Origin: Scolanthus callimorphus
Taxonomy: Eukaryota; Cnidaria; Anthozoa; Actiniaria; Edwardsiidae
Direction of reading: 5' to 3'
DNA length: 64,000 bases
NCBI GenBank assembly: GCA_033964015.1
Contig: CM066922.1
Location: 26,468,961-26,532,960, forward strand
Position 1 is the first letter of the stretch. Each line of letters begins with the position of its first letter. The translations under genes were made by a program, and so were the position numbers. A model generated the notes under the pieces. The model saw nothing but the letters and a program-made list of their open reading frames with translations, was not told the DNA's origin and searched no databases. Shown here piece after piece: positions 34,228 through 43,523 of this stretch.

Positions 34228-35705
34228 ACAAAAAGCTGTGCATTGATGTCGACGAGTGTACCAACAATCCATGCCAACATTTCTGTACAAACAATCAGGG
34301 CTCATATGATTGCTCTTGTCGTGCGGGATTTAACAAAGCTGGTACCAAGTGTACCCCTAAAAACTGTGGTCAACCATCTGTTTTTTCCTGCCCCAGCGAC
34401 ACGTATGAGGACCACTTTATAGACGTTTGCAAGAAAGCCACAATAACCTGTCTCAGTGGTACAGTATACACACAGGATTGCACCATCTCCTGTCCTAGCA
34501 ACTACGGGTTGGCAAAAATTCTTCCTCAGCCAGGGTACAAGTTTGCACAAAACTTCTCAGCTGTTTCATTTGCAGGATCGAGCTTGGTCATCTCATGTCA
34601 GTTGAATGGGGCTGGGCCAGGTGTCCGATGGAACAGGAATATAGGCCAGCTCTTCTGCCGACGAGTTAATGATCCTCCGATTGATACAGTTCTAAGTTCT
34701 GACACGTTACTTGAACACGCACGACCAGGGACGCTAGTCGGGACATTGACAAGTATAGATCAACAGCGAGGGCAGACATTTACTTACACTGTAGAGGCTC
34801 CAGCTCTGCTTTTCAGAACAACTGGCAACAGACTGGAGAGTATTTGGAATAACCCTTCTTTGCAAGGTGCCATAGCTTTGGTTAATAACAGCGTGACAGT
34901 AAGAATACGTACCCAAGACTCGGGGAGCCCACCTATGTGGTTAAATAAGGAGTTTAAAGTCCGAATAATAGATGTGAATGACCCACCAATGAATATAACG
35001 CTGTCAAGTGCTGAGGTTTACGAGGATGCGGCAGTTGGAACAACTGTTGGGATTTTGGCAGCGGTCGACAGTGATGCACCTAGAGGCTCTCCTCCCTCTC
35101 CTGACTTCAAATGGGAACTTACTGACTCCAGTAATGGTTACTTCAATATCTCAGGTGCCAATATCACAGTACGCAAACCGTTAGACCATGAGTCGCAGAA
35201 CATACACCGAATTGTAGTCAAGTGTTCAGATTTTGGACATCCTGTGCAGAGTGCTACAGAACCTTTTGTTATTGATGTTCGTAATAGAAACGAGCCTCCT
35301 AAAGAGCTCATTATTACAAAATCGACAGTACTGGAGAATTCACAAGTAGGGACGCTTGTTGGAAATCTTCAAGCATCCGATGAAGACGGGGACATAATCA
35401 CTTTTAACATCAGCCAGTCCGATAACACCACCTTGGAGAAGTTCGAGATGGGTCAAAGACTCTGTGGGAACCAGGGCCGTAAGAAGATCTGTAAAGTTCC
35501 AATACTTGTGAAAGGTGCACTTGACTACGAGAGCAAGGAGATCTACCTTCTGTCTGTATTGGCCGGTACTTCCTCTAGTTATGTCTTCAAGCAATTTTTG
35601 TTGCGAGTTCTGGACGTTAACGAAGCACCGACTAAAGTCATGCTGACTGGGTCTCATTCTGTCCAGGAAAACTCCCAAAATGATTCTTTGGTGGGCTCAT
35701 TCTTG
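34228..35705 (+). CDS. Cadherin/EGF/TSP1 gene, large exon: cbEGF, sushi-like, cadherin 1-4a
   Basis: The acceptor is TTACAG and the donor GTAAGA. Domain order: DVDECTNNPCQHFC, a calcium-binding EGF with six Cys; a Cys-rich module ending NGAGPGVRWNRN...LFC that resembles a sushi/CCP domain; then cadherin repeats. Repeat 1 (about 34675-34985) ends VIRI-type strand plus IDVNDPP. Repeat 2 (to about 35295) has LDHE-type LDHESQ. Repeat 3 (to about 35635) has LDYESKE and ends LDVNEAP. The first part of repeat 4 has VQENSQNDSLVGSF. DVNDPP, DVNEAP and LDxE are the calcium-site motifs of cadherins. Three repeats share one exon, unlike the rest of the gene. The frame is open upstream of the acceptor through the hairpin at 33880-34032, but that part is intron. 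The exon starts in phase 1 and ends in phase 0. Confidence 0.88.
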
Positions 35706-35726
35706 GTAAGACATTGCTACAGACAG

Positions 35727-35831
35727 CCTTGTCGCTGGCGTTCTGGGTGGGCTTCCTGTGCTCTGAGATGAACCGTGAGACGTCACGTCACACATGACTT
35801 ACTAAACACAGGAAGCCCACCCAGAACGCGA
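35727..35831. repeat. Inverted repeat just inside the intron
   Basis: GCGTTCTGGGTGGGCTTCCT at 35738 onward and its complement at 35807-35829 are perfect 23-bp arms around a 46-bp loop. They start about 30 bp after a donor site. A hairpin here could affect splicing; that is inference. Confidence 0.6.
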
Positions 35832-36053
35832 GGGACTAGGCTCAGCTACATACATTTCAGACGATCTGCAAACGCCTACACAGGGTCCGACATTGTGACC
35901 ATATGGTCGCCAATGGTTACTAGATTTAGGGTTTGGAGAGCAAAGAGTTTTACCTAGTCGCCAAATAGCAGCTTGCGTTTCTAGTTTGTAGGTTTTTACA
36001 AAATGCCCTTCTCGAAATTTTAGTATCAATTCTGGTAGAAAAGATTTCGACCA

Positions 36054-36189
36054 GGGGCCGGTTCCTGAAGGTTGGATAAAGTTATCCATGGATAAAAGTT
36101 ATCTGTTTATAGGTTTTGTTCAGGATTTATCCGTTGGATAAGCGTTTATCCACTGATAACTCTTAACTGGCCTTCTAGGAACCGGCCCC
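36054..36189. repeat. 136-bp MITE with GGGGCCGGTTCCT TIRs
   Basis: The ends GGGGCCGGTTCCT and AGGAACCGGCCCC are complementary. The interior repeats TTATCCA-type motifs. Superfamily unassigned. Confidence 0.6.
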
Positions 36190-36767
36190 AGATTTCCATG
36201 TGGCGACCAATGGCACTTCCAAAAACGTTCATGTCGGATCCTGCTGCATATTTTGTTAAAGGGTTTATAGAAAATCATTTGAATGTATTCATTTTTTATT
36301 TTCCTGATACTTGCACGCCATCCTAATAGTAGATGATTTCTGATTTAATTATAATCTGTGCAAGTATTAGAGCACTACATTGTCTTGCGGCATTGGGGCT
36401 ATCCCACGTAAGGATGTTCTATGTTTGGAAACGAAAAATATTTCCATGACTGATAACAAAGACCAAGTAGGAGCTAGAAGTATGGCTTCCATCATGTAAG
36501 TAGTGTAAGACGTCCCAGGCATTCCTTGCATGCCACAGGCTTCCCAGTAACACAGGGAGTTTCTCCTTGCACGCCACAGGCTTCCCAGTAATTCACAGGG
36601 AGTTTCTGCAGAAACCCATCCATGCGAAAAATTGAATTTCCAATGACACAAGAGTGGGAAGTGTTCGGCTTTCCCATGGATAATCAACGAATTCCGAGCA
36701 ATTAACATTTAAAGCCTTTCCCATGAATAGGTTTCTCCCAAAATTCCCTTGACTGTTACTAGATCAC

Positions 36768-36870
36768 TAGTCTCCCACGCAGTCCATGTTTTGTGTCGGT
36801 CACGCAACGCTTTCCTCCGAGGGAAGCGTTGCGTGTCCGACAAAAAAAACACGGGCTGCGTAGGAGACTA
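36768..36870. repeat. 103-bp palindromic repeat
   Basis: The left arm TAGTCTCCCACGCAG with GTGTCGGTCACGCAACGCTT is mirrored by AAGCGTTGCGTGTCCGACA and CTGCGTAGGAGACTA. It ends about 70 bp before the next exon. Confidence 0.7.
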
Positions 36871-36943
36871 CTAAATAACTATTACTTTATTTACGCAGTA
36901 GCCCGATATGCATTGTGGAGCATGTATTTTTTCTCTGTGTCAG

Positions 36944-37175
36944 GTGTCCGATCCTGATAATATAAACTCCCAAGTCCAGTCCTACTCCTGTGCCCTCGTC
37001 CAAAGCCATCCCGTTCATAGGTACTTTGTGGTTGAGTTTGGTACAGCGTTGGCCGTAAAGGGGAACCCTGTGGTAGACTATGAACATACACCTCAACTCA
37101 ACGTTAGAGTGAAGTGCACAGACACAGGTAACCCACCTCTGTCCATCACAGCTGACTTCATGCTAAACGTCACAG
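36944..37175 (+). CDS. Cadherin gene exon: cadherin repeat 4, second half
   Basis: The acceptor is GTGTCAG and the donor GTAAGC. Reads VSDPDNINSQVQSYSC..., then VVDYEHTPQLNVRVKCTDTG, ending DFMLNVTG. It completes the repeat begun at the end of the previous exon: DPDN is the DxD site and VDYE replaces LDYE. It starts in phase 0 and ends in phase 1, so the repeat is split in its middle and closed at its boundary. Confidence 0.85.
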
Positions 37176-37199
37176 GTAAGCAGACAACCTTCGCCATAA

Positions 37200-37620
37200 A
37201 TAGCTATTGAAAACGGTTGCTAGTTAGAGCTTTTGGTGGCCTAAATTGCAGTATCGATGTGTTATTGGCGTTCCAGTTCCGCCAGTCAAATCGTATGAGC
37301 CAATCAGATTATTGAAAACGGTTGCTAGTTTAGAGTTTCTGGTATCCCAAATTGCAGCTAAAATCATTGCATCGCGACCCGCGTTTTCAAAACATCGATT
37401 TGTTTTTAGCTTTCCTGTTCCACCAGTCAAATCTTATGAGCCAATCAGATTCTCAATTCTTGTCATGTTTCGCCTAGTGCAGTCGCCTGACTTTCCGGAA
37501 AGCCAGTTGCCTGCACTAGGCGAGACAGGACAATAGTTTCATTGGCTCAGATATTTGATTGACGGAACATTAAAGTCAAAAATCAAAACATAATTTAATA
37601 TAATGTTTTTGAAAACGTGG
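37200..37620. repeat. Dispersed foldback family F
   Basis: Contains the inverted pair TGTCATGTTTCGCCTAGTGC (37461) and GCACTAGGCGAGACAGGACA (ending 37532). A related copy lies at about 51530-51830. 'ttccaccagtcaaatcttatgagccaatcag' type phrases occur twice within it. Confidence 0.5.
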
Positions 37621-37748
37621 GCCGTGAGGCCGCTGGTCGTTGTCTCTTTATTTGATATACTACCTGAAACTCTTGCACATGTATTTGTTTTCTATAAAAA
37701 CATTTTCGTTTGCTTGTCAATGAACTTTCCCCGGCGCCTTTTTTGCAG

Positions 37749-38045
37749 ACATCAACGAAGCTCCAACTTCAATTACATTGTCCAGCAACACAGTGCCAGA
37801 AAATTCACCCCAAGGCACTTTTGTTGGAACGCTTTCATGTGACGATCCAGACAAGGCCTACCAAAACTACACCTACAGTGTTGAGGGCCCACGAGGGGTA
37901 CCATTCTCGCTAGGGGCAAATGGGAGGTCCCTTATTGTTAATGGCTCATAAGACTTTGAGGCCACTCCTACAATTGACGTGGTCGTCAAGGTTACGGACA
38001 GCGGCGGTCTAAGCAAGGACGTTACATTGAAGATCGCGTTGACAG
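37749..38045 (+). CDS. Cadherin gene exon: cadherin repeat 5 with an in-frame stop
   Basis: The acceptor is TTTGCAG and the donor GTCAGT; both ends are phase 1. The sequence encodes DINEAPTSITLSS, VPENSPQGTFVGTLSCDDPD and IVNGS, then a TAA at 37949-37951. After it the same frame continues DFEATPTIDVVVKVTDSGG and closes DVTLKIALTG. The stop sits exactly where the Leu of the conserved LDFE motif belongs (TTA would give it). All the flanking frame and splice phases are intact. It is therefore a single-base nonsense change or an assembly error. Confidence 0.85.
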
Positions 38046-38104
38046 GTCAGTAAAAACGATATCTATATCTCGGTATTGCCCTTGGTTAATTTGGAGGATA
38101 CTTA

Positions 38105-38489
38105 GACCCCGTTCACACTACTCCGTTTTCAAACGAAAACGGATCAATCAGAAAACGATCTCCAGAGTGGAGCGATTTGAAAACGGAGCTGTTTGAATAC
38201 GCTGTTTCCTAGTGTGGACGGACGAAAACGATGCTATCTGAAAACGATGACGTCAGCACAGCGCAAACCCGACCAATTTCGCGAGCCGACAGATCGAAAG
38301 GCGCATGCGTCGAGCTTGTTTGGGCATGCTCACTGAATGCATCAGAGCGTATTCGTACGGATACGTACGGATATGTAGTGTGGACGGGCGAAAACGGTAC
38401 GAAAACGATAAGTGTGGACGCAAATCTTTTTGAAAACGAAGCAACAAGTCTCCGTTTTCGTTTTAAAGCGGTGTAGTGTGGACGGGGTC
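38105..38489. mobile_element. 385-bp MITE with TTA duplication (PIF/Harbinger-like)
   Basis: Begins GACCCCGTTCACACTAC and ends GTAGTGTGGACGGGGTC, flanked by TTA at 38102-38104 and 38490-38492. A 3-bp TWA duplication is typical of PIF/Harbinger. The interior is rich in GAAAACG(A/G) repeats. It is located about 60 bp after an exon. Confidence 0.7.
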
Positions 38490-38853
38490 TTAGGGGAGAA
38501 GTTATATTTTGATCATCACAGAGATTAATAGACTGTTAGCAGCCCCTACTTTGTCACGTCCCCAGAAAGTCTAAAAAATTAATTTTCTTAATAGTAAATA
38601 ATATAATATCTCGTTTATTTCAACCTTTCGCAGCTAGAAGCTGAATTACAGGCGGGTCATTTACATGGACATATACAATAAATATAGATATAAATATAAA
38701 TAGTAAACCTAAAGTTCATATAGTCAGTCCCTCAAAGGCTGTGGGCGTGTTTTACTGTGACAAATTTTTGAAATCTGTCAGTGTTACACAGGGCCTTGTT
38801 TGGCTGATTTCCTTTTCTCAAATTGTATTGAGAAGGTGCGAATACTAGACGGA

Positions 38854-40769
38854 TAATATATAGATTTAGCCACTGGCTAAAAGCGGAGCTCCCGGTTACT
38901 TATTTTTTTTAACGAGACAAAAAGGTTGCCATTGTACATGAATAGATAGCCTTGCACCGTTATACCACGTGACTAAGCACTTGTTCATCCAAGTGTGGTT
39001 ATCTAAGGTTCATCCCTTCAACGATGTAACCCTTTTCACGTTTGATGACGTCATCATGACGTCATGCCACGTGACCATGCAGTTGTACCCCCCTTGCCAC
39101 TTAGACAACTTCACCCAAGTTTGGTTGTCTGAGGTTTTTCCCTCCTTGAGATATATCATGTTTCTCCTATGATGACGTCATCAATGACGTCATACCACGT
39201 GACCATGCAGTTGCACCCCCCTTGCCACTTAGATAACTTCACCCAAGTTTGGTTGTCTGAAGTTCATCCCTTCTTGAGATACATCATTTTTCTGCTATGA
39301 TGACGTCATCAATGACGTCATACCACGTGACCATGCAGTTGCACCCCCCTTGCCACTTAGATAACTTCACCCAAGTTTGGTTGTCTGAGGTTTTTCCCTC
39401 CTTGAGATATATCATGTTTCTCCTATGATGACGTCATCAATGACGTCATACCACGTGACCATGCAGTTGCACCCCCCTTGCCACTTAGATAACTTCACCC
39501 AAGTTTGGTTGTCTGAAGTTCATCCCTTCTTGAGATACATCATTTTTCTGCTATGATGACGTCATCAATGACGTCATACCACGTGACCATGCAGTTGCAC
39601 CCCCTTGCCACTTAGATAACTTCACCCAAGTTTGGTTGTCTGAAGTTCATCCCTTCTTGAGATACATCATTTTTCTGCTATGATGACGTCATCAATGACG
39701 TCATACCACGTGACCATGCAGTTGCACACCCCTTGCCACTTAGACAACTTCACCCAAGTTTGGTTGTCTGAGGTTCATCCCTTCTTGAGATATGTCATGT
39801 TTCTCCTATGATGACGTCATCAATGACGTCATACCACGTGACCATGCAGTTGCACCCCCCTTGCCACTTAGATAACTTCACCCAAGTTTGGTTGTCTGAG
39901 GTTCATCCCTTCTTGAGATATATCATGTTTCTCCTATGATGACGTCATCAATGACGTCATACCACGTGACCATGCAGTTGCACCCCCCTTGCCACTTAGA
40001 TAACTTCACCCAAGTTTGGTTGTCTGAGGTTCATCCCCTCTTGAGATATATCATGTTTCTCCTATGATGACGTCATCAATGACGTCATACCACGTGACCA
40101 TGCAGTTGCACCCCCCTTGCCACTTAGATAACTTCACCCAAGTTTGGTTGTCTGAGGTTCATCCCTTCTTGAGATATATCATGTTTCTCCTATGATGACG
40201 TCATCAATGACGTCATACCACGTGACCATGCAGTTGCACCCCCCTTGCCACTTAAATAACTTCACCCAAGTTTGGTTGTCTCTAAGGTTCAGCCCTTCTT
40301 GAGATATATCATGTTTCTCCTATAATGACGTCATCAATGACGTCATACCACGTGACCATGCAGTTGCACCCCCTTGCCACTTAGATAACTTCACCCAAGT
40401 TTGGTTGTCTGAGGTCCATCCCTTCCTGAGATTTGTTAATTTTCTTAGTATACCACAGGGTTCCCATGAGTTTCCGCGTACGGCGGACGGACGGACGGAC
40501 GTACGCTATACCTTTAATACCAGGAAAAAAAAACAAAAAAATCATATCTCAAGAAGGGAACAACCTATGGCAACCAAACTTGGACACATTCATCTTTTGG
40601 GCGATACCATTTTAACGCCCTAATCATTTGACTTGGCGCCGTCAATAACGTAAGCAAAATGAGCAAGAAAGCCCGTGACGTTTGAAAATCAACTCCATAG
40701 TTAGACGTTATTTCCTTAGGTATGGTGCTTCGCTTGCGCGGGCCTTCGGCCCGCGCAGGAGCTCCGCTA
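38854..40769 (+). mobile_element. Element H, subfamily B, copy 4 (complete)
   Basis: Starts AATATATAGATTTAGCC with AGCGGAGCTCC and ends with the hairpin GCGCGGGCCTTCGGCCCGCGC and GGAGCTCCGCTA. It contains a long 128-bp array and an (ACGG)n-type tract near 40486-40500. It lies in the intron between cadherin repeats 5 and 6. Its terminus is the subfamily A type while its array is subfamily B, so the two are not strictly linked. Confidence 0.65.
39040..40435. repeat. 128-bp CRE-palindrome array, copy 4
   Basis: About eleven units with a 128-bp period (39171 to 39299, and so on). Each has TGACGTCATCAATGACGTCA, in which the TCGA spacer has become TCAA, and TACCACGTGACCATGCAG. Units are very homogeneous, indicating recent amplification or conversion. 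Confidence 0.9.
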
Positions 40770-41175
40770 TTAATAAGTTGGTAAAGGGGGTTCCCCTTCT
40801 TAATACCACTAACGAAGCGCTCACATAGAGTGATTCTACGCGCACATAGATATGGCAGAAGAGATAGTTGTGCAGAAGAGATATTTGTGCAGACTGGGTA
40901 AAAATATGATTCACCAGGAATATGTGTCACAAAAACAATTGAGAAATAACTTCAACCGAAGAAAATTATACAGGAAACAAATCACCTAATTCAGTTCCTG
41001 TCGTACTGACCAACGCTGCAGACCATATGTGCAAACGTGAAAATATAAATGTTTAGAGTTCTTTAGACTTGGACCCGTAAGTTGAATTACGTTGAATCTC
41101 CCCGCGCCAATGGCTGCCAAGCAGTCGTAAGCACAGACAATAAAGTAACCGGTCGGCGGTACATTTTATTTTCAG

Positions 41176-41481
41176 ACCGAAATGACGCACCAACTGATAT
41201 CAAACTCCCTGGTGTCAACAACAAACTGAGTATCAACGAGAACTCCCAGCCGGGTGTTATAATAAGCCATTTTGACCTGGTCGACCAAGATCGTGATGCA
41301 CCCGTATGCGTTCTGACAGACAACGCAGGAGGCCGTGTTCAAGTGTTCGGCAGAAATCTAGTTGCCGGACTGACCAATACCAACTATGAAGCGCTTAACC
41401 CTCCTGATCTGCGGATAATATTGAACTGCTCTGATGGCCATAACGAGTTTATCAGCAAACACTTTGATATTCCTGTCAATG
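41176..41481 (+). CDS. Cadherin gene exon: cadherin repeat 6
   Basis: The acceptor is TTTTCAG and the donor GTGAGT; both ends are phase 1. Reads DRNDAPTDIKLPG, then SINENSQPGVIISHFDLVDQ, and closes with FISKHFDIPVNG. A complete repeat in one exon. DRNDAP is the linker motif. The usual LDYE is weak here (TNTNYEALNPP). Confidence 0.85.
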
Positions 41482-41725
41482 GTGAGTAAACAATCACTAA
41501 ATGAGGCTCAGCATGATACTGACACTATCTCGAGGCCTTGACAAATATCATGATCATTTTATTTCAATTTGTCTTTCGGATGAGACAATAAACTCTGACT
41601 CGGTGGTGTCACGCCTTCAAACGCCTACCCATTTACAGGGGGAACTCAAAGAACTTCTGAGGGCGTAATAAACCCTCTGGCAGTGACCACCCTCAGTGTC
41701 TGTGCTCATAACCACTTGGCTACCC

Positions 41726-42106
41726 AGGACTCGATCTTAACGGTGGTCAACTAGCCAAATACTAGTAGAATTTTCGTTTTGTCTAGTGGATTTTGGCTCT
41801 TAAATAGCCATCTTGGCTACTGGAGTTTTGGCAAGGAAGTCAAAACTTTCAAAATGTTTTTCACGAGGTTTTCACTTCTAAATAAATTGAAAGAAAACAG
41901 GAGGTAAAAATCATTCTAAAACAATCGGCGCACAATATCATCTGTATGAATTCTAAGACTGTTCCCTACTGTCACTGAATAATGGTAACATTAAAAATTC
42001 ATTTTTATTCAGTGCATGGTGCTAGAAGAAAATATATTATGGCTAGTGAATCTTGGCCATTTACTGGCCACTTAACTAGTATTTTCAAAAGTTAAGATCG
42101 AGCCCT
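41726..42106. repeat. 381-bp foldback in intron
   Basis: Begins AGGACTCGATCTTAAC and ends GTTAAGATCGAGCCCT. The interior phrases 'ggccacttaactagtatttt' and 'aactagccaaatactagta' are also inverted. No target duplication was resolved. Confidence 0.6.
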
Positions 42107-42521
42107 GCTACCAGTGGTGACGTTGAGACCCAGCGCAATTCAGCTTTCGAGTTGCAAGTATGGGAAGTCGGCCTCCGATATTTTTATAATATTTTATATA
42201 TTGTTTGTAATTCATATTTGTCACTATAAAATCTGTACACTTACATTTACTAACTGATATGCAAATAGCAAAGCAAGAAGAGGCGAATCAGTCGTTATTG
42301 TTTGTAGATTTTGAAGGCTTGTACACAAAAGAAAATTACGTATAGAATGGACACATTTAAATCCCCTCTGTATTCAAAATAAATTATAAGAAGGTAATGC
42401 AAGAAAGAAAAAGAAAACACGAAGCGACAGCGATGCTCAAACTTTTTGACACGTTTTAAGGTTGAAGTAATTTCAGAAATGTCTATGTAGTCATCATGAC
42501 TCTTTTATTTTTACCTTTCAG

Positions 42522-42845
42522 ACGTTAACGAGACACCACTAGATATTTCTGTAAGCAACTTGAAGGTCAAGGAAAACAAAGCGAATGCTGTCATTGGGTA
42601 TATCAATGTTACAGATCCCGACATCAGCCAATCACATCACTGCAACGTTTGTGACGTCATGGCAAATGGCACCTGCCCTCCCAGTACATACTTCACTGTG
42701 GATAATAACTTGAGTCTTATGACGTCACAGCCTCTTGATTTCGAGCAGTCCCACATGCGTAAGATTAGGCTGAAGTGTACAGATGTGGTCACGAGCTCGC
42801 AGACTCCACTCAGCAAGGAAAAGGAGTTTACCATCACAGTCATTG
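42522..42845 (+). CDS. Cadherin gene exon: cadherin repeat 7
   Basis: The acceptor is CTTTCAG and the donor GTAGGT; both ends are phase 1. Reads DVNETPLDISVSNLKVKENK, then INVTDPDISQSHHCNVCDVM, LDFEQSHMRKIRLKCTDVV, and closes FTITVIG. LDFE and DPD calcium-site motifs are intact. It is the last exon before the gypsy insertion. Confidence 0.87.
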
Positions 42846-43266
42846 GTAGGTCGCGGTTTAAATAATCTAGGAGATCCCTCTCGTTTTTTTTTTTGAGGGG
42901 GGGGGGGATGCTCCTTCTACCCCCTCTGTCTACTGTGCCCTGTACCCCCTCTTCGGGAAACTGCTCGATCCTGTCCTTTGCTCTCTTTTTTTAGCGAGAC
43001 AGCTTCCTCTTCCCTCTGCTTCTCTGAGTTATTGAAATGATATTTATCTCAAATACATCTTTATTGATCTCAAGACCGATAAATGTCCTCTGTTAAAATG
43101 AAGATATATAAAATAAAGTAATGATTAATCTTGAGTAAAAAAAAAACCTGATTCATATGATCCCTTGCCATAATATAAATGTTGCGTAATAATGTCGAAA
43201 CATACATGATTACACTCCTACATTTATTCGTTTGAACAAAAATGAGTCAATGACACATGTATTGGG

Positions 43267-43431
43267 TATAGTGTTGTACTGGCTAAATATCGGCTCAATA
43301 AACACCAATAAACACTAGTAAAGCTCCTTGTCTCTATTCAAGATCCAACTCGGTTACAATCAGTCACATGTATCTTATCACTATGCGTGCGCATGTAGCC
43401 ACAGGCTACCCAATGATACGCTGACACTACA
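43267..43431 (-). repeat. 3' LTR of gypsy element
   Basis: 165 bp, the same as the other LTR except near its left end (TATAGTGTTGTACTGG versus TGTAGTGTTTTACTGG, and one A/G change). The canonical terminal G of TG is mutated here. Confidence 0.9.
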
Positions 43432-43442
43432 TCCCCCTTTCT
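43432..43442 (-). other. Polypurine tract of gypsy element
   Basis: On the minus strand AGAAAGGGGGA directly precedes the 3' LTR, the expected site and composition for plus-strand priming. Confidence 0.7.
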
Positions 43443-43523
43443 GGGAAGGTGACGCACCTAAATGTTAACATGCTTCTAGCAAAATCTAACATGTAAATAA
43501 TCAAATGTCTTATGAGTCTCTCT

